DNA of 7,327 nt from JAUXLW01 sp964195005 (GTDB lineage Bacteria; Actinomycetota; Acidimicrobiia; Spongiisociales; SHLN01). A model generated the notes under the pieces. It searched no databases. It was given only the letters and a program-made list of their open reading frames with translations, and had not been told where the DNA came from. The stretch spans positions 1-7,327 of the forward strand of contig CAXMOO010000218.1 in assembly GCA_964195005.1 (NCBI GenBank), written 5' to 3'. Positions 1 through 6,125 of this stretch are shown here, in pieces. The translations under genes were made by a program, and so were the position numbers. The stretch's first letter is position 1. Each line of letters starts with the position of its first letter.

Positions 1-63
1 GGAGAGATCACCCCGGACTATGTCCGATGGTCTATCACCGTCCCACTTTCCGAGCCCGGCTAG
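1..63 (+). CDS. possible 3' end of an unrecognised plus-strand gene
   Basis: From base 1 the first plus frame is open for 20 codons and stops at TAG 61-63. It reads GEITPDYVRWSITVPLSEPG. The composition is protein-like, and the position, tail-to-tail with the minus-strand lyase gene, would suit the end of a gene that starts left of the window. Twenty codons are too few to recognise a family, and an open frame of this length can arise by chance in GC-rich DNA. I assign no function. Confidence 0.2.
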   Translation, partial: GEITPDYVRWSITVPLSEPG

Positions 64-142
64 ACCTGGAGCCGATCCTCGAGGTTGAAACGTTCTGCCA
101 GGTCGCGCAGCGGATCCTTGTCGCCCAAGAGCCCATTCGGAA

Positions 143-1024
143 CTACCCCGCTTCGGCTTTGGCAGCAGCCTCAGCCCGGGCAATGATTGTTTTCGCGACC
201 CGTGCCACCGCGTAGTCGACCATCTTCCCGTCGACAGCGATGGAGGCCGATCCCTGAGCTTCGGCTTCCTCGAACGCAGACAGGACCTTGCGCTGATAGG
301 CCACCACCTCGGGCGCAGGTGTGAACACATCGTTGATGACCGGTACCTGGGCTGGGTGGATCGCCACTTTGCCCACGTACCCGAGCCGACGAGCAAGCTC
401 GGACTCGACACGAAGGGCCTCGAGATTTCGGAAATCCATGAACACCGCTTCCATAGGAAACGGAACGCCCGCAGCCCGTGAGCTGAGCAACACCTCGGAT
501 CGGGCGTGCATCAGCCCGGTCCCTTCAGGCGTCCATTCGACCCCAAGGTCGGCAACAAGATCACCCTGTTCACCGCCGCCAAACATCACGCACTGAACCC
601 GGCGGCTTGCCCGGGCAATGTCGTAGGTCAGGCGAACGCCTAGTGCCGACTCGATGAGAGGTATTAGGGCGATCGAGTCCTCGGGCTTGGATTCAGCCTT
701 CTCCAGCGCCGAAAGAGCATCGTCGAGCTCTCGGACAACCTCGGGATCCTCCGCCTTTGGCAAGATGACACCGACTGCCGTTGACTTCCCGGCTGCAGCA
801 ACATCGTCCCAGAGCAGTCCGGTTTCGACGGCGTTGGTTCGAACGAAATAAGGCACAGTGGAGCTCGGGAGACTGGCAAGGTTCTCTCTCGCCACCGGTT
901 TCTGGTCGACCGAGACCGCATCCTCGAGGTCGACGATCACCGCATCGGTGCCCGAACGTACTGCCTTCTGGACCATCTCCAACCGATGTCCCGGAGTGAA
1001 CAGCATCGAGCGAACCGGATTCAT
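143..1024 (-). CDS. HpcH/HpaI aldolase/citrate lyase family protein (CitE-like C-C lyase)
   Basis: A 293-residue cytoplasmic lyase of the CitE/malyl-CoA lyase/citramalyl-CoA lyase superfamily. These Mg-dependent TIM-barrel enzymes cleave or form a C-C bond in hydroxyacyl-CoA or hydroxyacid substrates. Visible hallmarks are the N-terminal RSMLFTPGH strand, VDLEDAV (residues 31-37), substrate/CoA Arg62 in FVRTN, LPKAE (88-92), LIPLIES with metal ligand Glu125, and GGGEQGDLVADLG with the likely second ligand Asp155. The C-terminal part has GKVAIHPAQV and GKMVDYAVA, both family signatures. The usual FGAED loop is altered to FGGGEQGD. I chose ATG 1022-1024 because the family begins at this point and a GAGG lies 6 bases upstream. 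A longer frame from 1081 adds 19 residues without homology features. A weak promoter-like pair (TTGCCG at 1086-1081, TATCCT at 1065-1060, minus strand) has a short 15-base spacer. The gene is divergent from the hydroxyacid operon and may act on its product. The exact substrate is not determinable. Confidence 0.9.
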   Translation of the reverse strand: MNPVRSMLFTPGHRLEMVQKAVRSGTDAVIVDLEDAVSVDQKPVARENLASLPSSTVPYFVRTNAVETGLLWDDVAAAGKSTAVGVILPKAEDPEVVRELDDALSALEKAESKPEDSIALIPLIESALGVRLTYDIARASRRVQCVMFGGGEQGDLVADLGVEWTPEGTGLMHARSEVLLSSRAAGVPFPMEAVFMDFRNLEALRVESELARRLGYVGKVAIHPAQVPVINDVFTPAPEVVAYQRKVLSAFEEAEAQGSASIAVDGKMVDYAVARVAKTIIARAEAAAKAEAG

Positions 1025-1203
1025 ATGTTTCCTCACCTGACCGAGAGCCGTGCGAATGCAGGATAAAGGGTTCTCAGCCACGGCAAGAACTGCGACGTTT
1101 TTAGAGAGTTAGGCTGATTACCGGCAGAGGATCAGGGCTCGAACGGCGGCCCAGCTACGAACGAATCGATAGATCGGCTAGTGACTAAGACGGACGCCGG
1201 CGC
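1025..1203. promoter_or_regulatory. divergent intergenic region between the lyase gene and the TRAP-SBP operon
   Basis: These 179 bases separate two divergently transcribed units, so they must hold the promoter of the minus-strand lyase and very probably that of the plus-strand operon. The stretch around 1098-1122 is relatively AT-rich. I see no convincing sigma-70 pair for the plus strand and no clear operator palindrome. All three plus frames close without a hydrophobic stretch, so no signal peptide for the downstream binding protein is hidden here. No transcription regulator gene lies in the window. Confidence 0.4.
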
Positions 1204-2124
1204 ATGAGTCCGGAGACCCTTTGGATCGGAGGCTATGGCCCCGAAGCAAGCGCCCATGGCGAAGGCCTGTCGGTATTCCGGAAATTCGTGGAGTCCGAGA
1301 CGAATGGTGAGCTAGCCGTGAGGATCACCTGGAATATCATGGACGAGGGACGGCCCAATACCGACCTGTTCGAGCTCGTAGAGACCGGCGAGATGTTCCT
1401 CTGCTACTTCTCTTCGAGCTATCTCGGAGATCGAGTCCCTGAGCTGAACGTTCTGGAGACTCCGTTCCTATTCGAATCTCTCGGATCTGCCCACCGGGCA
1501 CTCGACGGTGCTCTCGGCGAGGCGCTACGCCAGGCAGTCCGCTCCTCGACCGGGTTTGAGGCGCTCGGGTTCTGGGACAACGGATTTCGCCATCTGACCA
1601 ATCGGCATCGCCCAGTGCGTACGCCCGACGACTGCCGGGGCATGACCGTGCGCATGCAGCCGAACCACATCCATGAGGAACTGATCCGATCTTGGGGCGC
1701 CGAGCCGGTGGCGGTTGAGTTGAGTCACGCTATCCGGCTTATCACGAGTCTCGAAGTCGACGCCCAGGAGAACCCGCTTGCCAACACCATCGCCTACGGG
1801 GTGGATCAGGTCCATCCCTACGTCACGATGACCGGTCATCTCTATGGAGCTAGGGGTCTCTTCGCTCATCGCCCCAAGTACGAATCCTTCCCCGCAGACG
1901 TTCGTCATGTGGTGGAGGCGGCGGTCCGCACAGCTGTCGAGACCCAACGCAAGGCGGCAGATGACCTAGAGACCAGGCTCCGGATCAGGATGGAAGGGGA
2001 GGGGGTCGACTTTGTCGACCTCACCGATGCGGAGCGAACCGCCTTTGTCGAGGCTTCGGCGCCGGCGATCGCCCTCGCCCACCAAGGTGTCCATGAAGGC
2101 CTCTTTGAGCTGGTGCAGTTATGA
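1204..2124 (+). CDS. TRAP-type substrate-binding protein (DctP family) without signal peptide
   Basis: A 306-residue protein with the DctP/SiaP fold features of TRAP transporter solute receptors, which normally bind organic acids in the periplasm. It shows the opening beta strand (LWIGGYGPEAS, residues 6-16), the LNVLETPFLFES segment (81-92), FWDNGFRHLTNR (123-134), TPDDCRGMTVRMQP with the carboxylate-binding Arg at 150, and VDAQENP (185-191) with Asn190. A TGHLYG segment follows. The family usually starts with about 25 hydrophobic residues before the first strand; here the first strand begins at residue 5 and nothing precedes it. An in-frame TAA at 1186-1188 rules out a longer start, and ATG 1204 is the first ATG after it. 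No Shine-Dalgarno is evident. Its stop overlaps the SDR start (ATGA). DctQ and DctM membrane genes are absent nearby. Either it is a cytoplasmic binding or sensing protein derived from TRAP receptors, or the export signal was lost. Confidence 0.88.
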   Translation: MSPETLWIGGYGPEASAHGEGLSVFRKFVESETNGELAVRITWNIMDEGRPNTDLFELVETGEMFLCYFSSSYLGDRVPELNVLETPFLFESLGSAHRALDGALGEALRQAVRSSTGFEALGFWDNGFRHLTNRHRPVRTPDDCRGMTVRMQPNHIHEELIRSWGAEPVAVELSHAIRLITSLEVDAQENPLANTIAYGVDQVHPYVTMTGHLYGARGLFAHRPKYESFPADVRHVVEAAVRTAVETQRKAADDLETRLRIRMEGEGVDFVDLTDAERTAFVEASAPAIALAHQGVHEGLFELVQL

Positions 2125-2867
2125 CGGAGGGCCCCCCCGGTCGCATCGTGGTCGTGACCGGTGGTGCGGTGGGCATCGGGCGGGCCACGACCACCGCTTT
2201 CGTTGATCTGGGCGACTTCGTCTATGTCCTCGACATCGATCCGGACGCGGGATCCGAAATTGCAGTTCTCAGCGAGCGCTCCTCATTCCTTCACTGTGAT
2301 GTCACTTCTCCTGAGGAGGTGACAGATGCGATGAAACTGATTGGCGAGGAGTCGGAACGCGTCGACGTGCTCGTCAACAACGCCGGCGGCTTCCCGTCGC
2401 AGCGCACCATGGAGGACACCTCGTTCGAGGAGTGGCATCGGATCCTCGACCTCAATCTCACGTCGGTGTTTCTGACAACCCAGGCTGCGCTGCCGCTACT
2501 GCGTCGATCCGAGTCAGGTCGCATCATCAATCTCGGATCTCTGGCCGGTCAGCTGAACACCTGGCGCACTGCTCCACCTTATGTAGCAGCGAAGGCCGGT
2601 GTTCACGGTCTCACTCGCTTGATGGCATCTGAATTGGCCGAGGACGGTATCACCGTCAATGCATTGGCACCGTCCGCGGTTATGACCGAGCGAATCGAGA
2701 GTTTGCGTGATGAGGCGGAGAGGGAGGCTACGGCGGCCACGATCCCCTTGGGCCGCTATCAAAGCCCTGAGGAGATCGCCGCTTGGGTTCTATTCCTGGC
2801 CTCATCCGAAGCCGGGTTCATGACTGGTCAGACAGTCTCCGTAAACGGCGGTAGGTTCATGACGTGA
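2121..2867 (+). CDS. SDR family NAD(P)-dependent oxidoreductase (classical short-chain dehydrogenase)
   Basis: A complete 248-residue classical SDR of the FabG-like type, of usual length, cytoplasmic. The Rossmann motif TGGAVGIG is at residues 13-20. Asp38 at the end of beta 2 (VYVLDID) favours NAD(H) over NADP(H). CDV (59-61) binds adenine, and NNAG is at 86-89. The catalytic tetrad is Asn112, Ser140 (in NLGSLAG), Tyr154 and Lys158 (YVAAK). The C-terminal part has the substrate loop after VNALAPSAV, and FMTGQTVSVNGG closes the fold. The likely reaction is oxidation of a secondary alcohol or reduction of a ketone; the substrate is unknown. The start ATG overlaps the binding-protein stop by four bases and has no separate Shine-Dalgarno, so translation is probably coupled. 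The cupin gene follows after 16 bases. I infer that it oxidises a hydroxyl group of the compound handled by this operon. Confidence 0.93.
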   Translation: MTEGPPGRIVVVTGGAVGIGRATTTAFVDLGDFVYVLDIDPDAGSEIAVLSERSSFLHCDVTSPEEVTDAMKLIGEESERVDVLVNNAGGFPSQRTMEDTSFEEWHRILDLNLTSVFLTTQAALPLLRRSESGRIINLGSLAGQLNTWRTAPPYVAAKAGVHGLTRLMASELAEDGITVNALAPSAVMTERIESLRDEAEREATAATIPLGRYQSPEEIAAWVLFLASSEAGFMTGQTVSVNGGRFMT

Positions 2868-2871
2868 GATC

Positions 2872-2878
2872 AAGGAGG
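2872..2878 (+). promoter_or_regulatory. Shine-Dalgarno site of the cupin gene
   Basis: AAGGAGG lies 5 bases before ATG 2884 and only 2 bases before the in-frame GTG at 2881. The spacing decides the start in favour of ATG 2884. It is the strongest ribosome binding site in the window. Confidence 0.8.
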
Positions 2879-2883
2879 CGGTG

Positions 2884-3267
2884 ATGGCAGGGCTGATCAA
2901 GTTCGATGAGGCGGAACCGGTGGAGCGTGGTGATGGGATTGAAAGCGTGCGGTTGACCCCATCGCCGCTGGAAGACCAAGGCTTCACGATGGGTGTGACC
3001 AGTTTCCCGCCCGGGACCAGCATCCGTCTCCACAGCCACAACACCGTTGAGCAAGTGACCGTGATCGAAGGAGACGCGTTGGCAGAGCTGAACGGTAAGC
3101 AGGTACCGGCCAGGCCATTCGACACTACGCAGATCGCTCCAGGAGAGTTCCATCGCTTCATCAACAATGGTGCGACCACCTTGCGGATTCTGTGGGTATA
3201 CGGCAGCACCCATGTCACGCGGACCTTTGCCGACACCGGGGAGACCGTCGAGCAATTTGCCCAGTGA
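2884..3267 (+). CDS. single-domain cupin protein
   Basis: A 127-residue one-domain cupin. Motif 1 is complete: Gly44, His50, His52, Glu56 and Gly63 have exactly the canonical spacing G-X5-HXH-X3-E-X6-G. Motif 2 is also complete, with Pro86-Gly87, His90 and Asn94. The three His and one Glu would coordinate a divalent metal (Fe, Mn, Ni or Zn), so it is probably catalytic or metal-dependent rather than degenerate. Small cupins of this kind include isomerases, dioxygenases and decarboxylases acting on sugar acids or keto acids; sequence alone does not choose between them. Its TGA stop overlaps the GTG start of the next gene by four bases, so it is cotranscribed and probably coupled to the Ldh-type dehydrogenase. 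No signal peptide or membrane segment is present. The inferred role is a helper step between the two dehydrogenases of the operon. Confidence 0.88.
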   Translation: MAGLIKFDEAEPVERGDGIESVRLTPSPLEDQGFTMGVTSFPPGTSIRLHSHNTVEQVTVIEGDALAELNGKQVPARPFDTTQIAPGEFHRFINNGATTLRILWVYGSTHVTRTFADTGETVEQFAQ

Positions 3268-4310
3268 CGCTCCCGCTTGAACGCCTTGAAACTTTCGTCG
3301 TTCAGCTGCTGACAAAGCTCGACGTCCTCCCCGAGCACGCTGCGACTACGGCTCGCCGTCTTCTCGAAGCCGACTTGCGCGGACGCACCGGGCACGGCTT
3401 GATCCGAGTCCCTCAATACGTGACCAGGATCGAGGCTGGTGGCCTCAACCTTCGACCGGAGATTCAGCTGTTGCGGGAGACACCCGTTAGCGCCGTCGTC
3501 GACGGTGACAACGGCCTTGGACAAGTTGTTATGACCATCGCCGCGGAAACGGCTATCGACAAAGCAACCCGTTCCGGGATGGCCTGGGTGGGCACGGTCC
3601 ACTCCAACCATGCGGGTGCCGCGGGAATCTACACGGCACTTGCCTTGGATCAGGGCCTCGTTGGTATCTATTTAGCGGTGGCAAGTGCCAACGTGATGCC
3701 ACCGTGGGGTGGCCGCGATCGTGTACTGGGCACCAATCCGATCTCGATCGCTATACCGGCTGGTGCCGAGACTCCGCTTCAGCTCGATATCGCGACAACC
3801 GTAGCGTCGCACGGGACAATCAAGGTGGCTGCCCAGGCTGGAAAGAGCATGCCTGAAGGCTGGGTGATCGACGCCGAAGGCGACCCGATAACCGATCCGA
3901 AGAAGGCTGACGAGGGATTCCTCATGCCGATCGGCGGTTACAAGGGCTCAGGCCTGAGCATGGCAATCGGTTTGCTAGCGGGTACCCTCAACGGCGCTGC
4001 CTTCGGGCCAGAGGTGATCGACCATCGTGCGGTTCCCGATCAGGCGGCCAACACCGGACAGGCGATCTTCGTCATGCGCCCGGACCTCTTCCGTGACCTG
4101 GACGAGTTCAAAGGTGCCATGGACGCTCATCTCCGCGCAATGCGAGTGTCAGGGCCGGCCGGCACCGTCCATATACCAGGTGATGGTGCAGTCAAACTCG
4201 AAGCCGAACAAAGAAGCAAGGGTGTTTCGGTCCCGCCGGCTTTACTCGGCCAGCTCCGTGATCTGGCAGATCGGTTCGGCCTCGACGACCGACTCGACGA
4301 AGCAACTTGA
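3264..4310 (+). CDS. Ldh family oxidoreductase (malate/L-lactate dehydrogenase-like)
   Basis: A 348-residue NAD(P)-dependent dehydrogenase of the Ldh_2 family, which includes malate, L-sulfolactate and ureidoglycolate dehydrogenases and ring-imine reductases. This family is structurally unrelated to classical Rossmann lactate dehydrogenases. Markers are DLRGRTGHG with conserved His44, the VHSNHAGAAG segment with Ser114, Asn115 and His116 (the family's catalytic or nucleotide region), LGTNPISIAIP starting at residue 155, and MPIGGYKGSGL with GGYKG at 224-228. The C-terminal helix (VPPALLGQLRDLADRFGL) ends the fold normally, so the gene is intact. I start it at GTG 3264, which overlaps the cupin stop (GTGA) and puts the first helix TLPLERLETFV at the right place. 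A longer frame from 3192 would add 24 residues read out of frame across the cupin gene. It likely interconverts a 2-hydroxyacid and a 2-oxoacid. It is the last gene of the plus-strand operon. Confidence 0.92.
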   Translation: MTLPLERLETFVVQLLTKLDVLPEHAATTARRLLEADLRGRTGHGLIRVPQYVTRIEAGGLNLRPEIQLLRETPVSAVVDGDNGLGQVVMTIAAETAIDKATRSGMAWVGTVHSNHAGAAGIYTALALDQGLVGIYLAVASANVMPPWGGRDRVLGTNPISIAIPAGAETPLQLDIATTVASHGTIKVAAQAGKSMPEGWVIDAEGDPITDPKKADEGFLMPIGGYKGSGLSMAIGLLAGTLNGAAFGPEVIDHRAVPDQAANTGQAIFVMRPDLFRDLDEFKGAMDAHLRAMRVSGPAGTVHIPGDGAVKLEAEQRSKGVSVPPALLGQLRDLADRFGLDDRLDEAT

Positions 4311-4487
4311 ACGTTGCCGCGTCAGTAATCCCCCCAACCAAAGCACCGGGAACAGTATCTTGTTGTGATCCTTCGAGGCCTGGCCCATAAAGTAGTCGTA
4401 CGGTACGTGCTCAGGCCTCCTGTGGGCCTCAACCGCCGGGCGACTGGCCGGAGTCGCCAGGTGGCAGTGGATGTCAATGGTGGTCAT
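4311..4487 (-). pseudogene. N-terminal remnant of an ACMSD-like amidohydrolase
   Basis: Reading from ATG 4487-4485 on the minus strand, the protein begins TTIDIHCHLATPASRP, has the HxH metal-binding pair (His7, His9), and continues with PYDYFMGQASKDHN through about residue 49. This is the recognisable beginning of PF04909 amidohydrolases related to aminocarboxymuconate-semialdehyde decarboxylase, normally about 330 residues. After that the frame runs antisense into the end of the Ldh gene and loses similarity; it closes near 4242. A shift of frame near the G run at 4331-4336 (read on the minus strand) would give GGITDAAT, vaguely like the family's next segment, but this is weak. Roughly 80% of the enzyme, including the remaining metal ligands, is missing, so it cannot be active. 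The intact Ldh 3' end sits directly at the breakpoint. The true breakpoint lies somewhere in 4311-4345. Confidence 0.75.
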
Positions 4488-4558
4488 GGAATTCCGATCG
4501 CTCGACTCACAGAAGTGGCGGTGACCATAGCCTCGCCGCGCCGGCATCGAGAGCGTTC

Positions 4559-5563
4559 ATGACCGCGCCCCTCAAGGAATTCATCTGGGAGTCCGGTGAC
4601 GAAGCCTTGGAGGACCGCCAGCTGCGGCGGCCGGCCATCTACGTCCTCCTGGTGATAGTTGTCGGAGTGCTCGGCTTCAACTGGCCGGTCATGGCCACCG
4701 GCATCAAGTCGATCTCGCCGATCTGGATGGGGATCTTCCGTGTGAGTGGCGCTGCCATCGTCGTGGCCGCCATTGCGGCGTTAAGCGGGAACCTCAGGGT
4801 GCCGCCGCGGCGCGATCTTCCCGTTATCGCTTCCCTGGCGGTGTTCCGGCTGGCCGCTGTGTTCCTCCTGGTCTTCACGGCACTCGAGCTGGTGCCGGCG
4901 AGTCGATCGGCAGTCGTCGTCTGGACCACTTCGTTGTGGACTGTTCCCATCGCCGCCGTCTTCCTCGGGGAGCGCGTGTCCCGGCAAAGGTGGCTCGGGC
5001 TAACACTCGGGGTTACTGGAGTCATCGTCCTCTTCGAGCCGTGGAGCCTCGCCTGGGACGATCGCGACACAATCGTGGGTCATGCGCTGCTGATCCTTGC
5101 CGCCATCATCAACGCCAGTACCGCCGTGCACATTCGCGGCCACCGGTGGACGATCACCCCTCTACAGGCTCTTCCCTGGCAGCTCGCCAGCGCCACGTTA
5201 CTGCTGCTGCCTCTCGGGCTCGCGCTCGAGGGCTGGCCGCCAATCGATTGGTCGCCGCAGCTGGCCGGAGTAGTTGCCTACCAGGGAGCCCTGGCATCGG
5301 GAATCGCCCTATGGGCTTCCATCGTCGTCTTCAGGAATATGGCAACCGTGTCGGCCAACCTCACTCTGATGGGAGTTCCGGTCGTAGGAGTCGTCTCCTC
5401 CATCCTGCTTCTGGACGAACAGGTCACGGCGACCCTCGCCCTCGGGTTGGTGTTCGTAGTCGCCGGAGTCTCACTGAACCTGTTCTCCAACCGGGGCCCG
5501 CCACCGACTAACAAATCTCAGCACGCATCACAGGCGCTCAAAACCAGCGCGATCATCGAGTAA
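4559..5563 (+). CDS. EamA/DMT superfamily transporter
   Basis: A 334-residue inner-membrane protein with two EamA repeats and about ten hydrophobic helices. The first is near residues 26-46 (AIYVLLVIVVGVLGFNWPVM), followed by a polar GIKSISPIWMGIFR loop and a second helix near 58-75. Each repeat ends in the family's characteristic segment: FLGERVSRQRWLGLTLG in the first half and LLDEQVTATLALGLVFV in the second, where GE is replaced by DE. An acidic cytoplasmic N-terminus of about 25 residues and a hydrophilic tail flank the core. Relatives export amino acids, nucleosides or other metabolites, with direction and substrate hard to predict. ATG 4559 has a weak GAGAG 5 bases upstream. It has its own leader of about 71 bases from the amidohydrolase remnant and is probably expressed separately from the upstream operon. 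Its 3' end overlaps the opposite-strand CMD gene by 46 bases. A role in moving the compounds metabolised here is inference from position only. Confidence 0.9.
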   Translation: MTAPLKEFIWESGDEALEDRQLRRPAIYVLLVIVVGVLGFNWPVMATGIKSISPIWMGIFRVSGAAIVVAAIAALSGNLRVPPRRDLPVIASLAVFRLAAVFLLVFTALELVPASRSAVVVWTTSLWTVPIAAVFLGERVSRQRWLGLTLGVTGVIVLFEPWSLAWDDRDTIVGHALLILAAIINASTAVHIRGHRWTITPLQALPWQLASATLLLLPLGLALEGWPPIDWSPQLAGVVAYQGALASGIALWASIVVFRNMATVSANLTLMGVPVVGVVSSILLLDEQVTATLALGLVFVVAGVSLNLFSNRGPPPTNKSQHASQALKTSAIIE

Positions 5564-6032
5564 TAGCCAACCGCTGCGGCCAGCTCCACTGCGCCGGCAT
5601 CTCCCAGGCGGCTTCGCAGCGTCTCGAATCTTGCGTCGGCGACTGCTCCGGACCGACACAGCTCCCGAACGAAGTCGACCAGCTCGGCGTCGTCGGGAAT
5701 GGCGACGCCGGTCTTCTCCTGCACAGCCCGCAAAGTGCCCTCCGCTACTCCGGCATCGCGAGCCAGCGGAGAGTGGCTTTCCCACTCAAACCCACACGCC
5801 CGCTCGATCGCGACCGCGCATATATCGCCAACTCCCGCTCGGCGTCTGAGAGGGTTGACTGGTAGCGGACGACTGCACCGAGATCCCCCGCGGCCCGGGC
5901 AATCTCCGGCCTATGGAGCATCACGGCAAAGGGCCGAAGCATCTTCCCGCGAGTCGCGGAAATGTGATCGAAGGCTTCGACTTGGGCGGGCGAAACCTCA
6001 GAGCGCTCCTCTATGAGCGGGATACGTGACAT
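5518..6032 (-). pseudogene. carboxymuconolactone decarboxylase (CMD) family protein, frameshifted
   Basis: Two minus-strand frames together encode one CMD/AhpD-like protein of about 170 residues. The first, from ATG 6032-6030 with AGGAG 7 bases upstream, gives SRIPLIEERSEVSPAQ, then RGKMLRPFAVMLHRPEIA and TLSDAERELAI. It then turns to nonsense (ARSRSSGRVG) and stops near 5745. The second frame continues the family sequence without a gap: CAVAIERACGFEWESHSPLA, RDAGVAEGTLRAVQE, and a C-terminal GYYSMIALVLSA helix, ending at TGA 5520-5518. The switch is at ATATAT (5820-5825). One AT unit fewer would read ELA-Ile-Cys-Ala-Val and restore a single frame. The rest is well conserved, so the lesion is recent or is a sequencing or assembly error. 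Members usually act in peroxide defence, lactone decarboxylation or as unassigned partners of catabolic operons; no CxxC is visible, so AhpD-like peroxidase activity is not supported. The FEWESH motif is typical of the non-redox members. Confidence 0.85.
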
Positions 6033-6092
6033 CAGTGGACTCCTGGTTCGGGCGGGCTCACAATAATGATCGCCCGGGTACTTCGATCTCCG

Positions 6093-6113
6093 CCGAGTCA
6101 CCCGGTGGCTCGG
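6093..6113 (-). terminator. intergenic hairpin between Gfo/Idh and CMD genes
   Basis: CCGAGTCACC, one base, then GGTGGCTCGG form an inverted repeat that folds into a stem of about 9 pairs (one G-U) with a 3-base loop. It lies 12 bases past the Gfo/Idh stop and 60 bases before the CMD start, outside both coding frames. No T run follows on the minus strand, so it is not a classical intrinsic terminator. It may attenuate transcription or protect the 3' end of the upstream message. Confidence 0.3.
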
Positions 6114-6125
6114 AACCGGACGTGG

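Noticed and set aside
27..215. 62-codon plus-strand open frame at the left edge
   Set aside because: More than a third lies antisense to the lyase C-terminus; the alanine-rich end mirrors that gene's codons, and no family is recognisable.
1025..1081. 19-residue N-terminal extension of the lyase from ATG 1081
   Set aside because: The family starts at about MNPVRSMLFTPGH, and a GAGG ribosome binding site is correctly spaced before ATG 1024.
2301..2323. Inverted repeat GTCACTTC...GAGGTGAC inside the SDR gene
   Set aside because: It is explained by the coding sequence DVTSPEEVTD after the Rossmann core and lies mid-gene, so a regulatory role has no support.
3192..3263. Upstream ATG extension of the Ldh gene
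   Set aside because: The extra 24 residues are out-of-frame cupin sequence rich in Cys, His and Arg; the GTG at 3264 overlapping the cupin stop fits the family start.
2802..3611. 269-codon minus-strand open frame opposite the SDR end, cupin and Ldh start
   Set aside because: It runs antisense through three genes with complete family motifs, shows no recognisable domain, and is a GC-rich shadow frame.
4936..5511. 191-codon plus-strand open frame inside the EamA gene
   Set aside because: Arginine-rich out-of-frame translation of the transporter; no motif, and the EamA frame explains the DNA.
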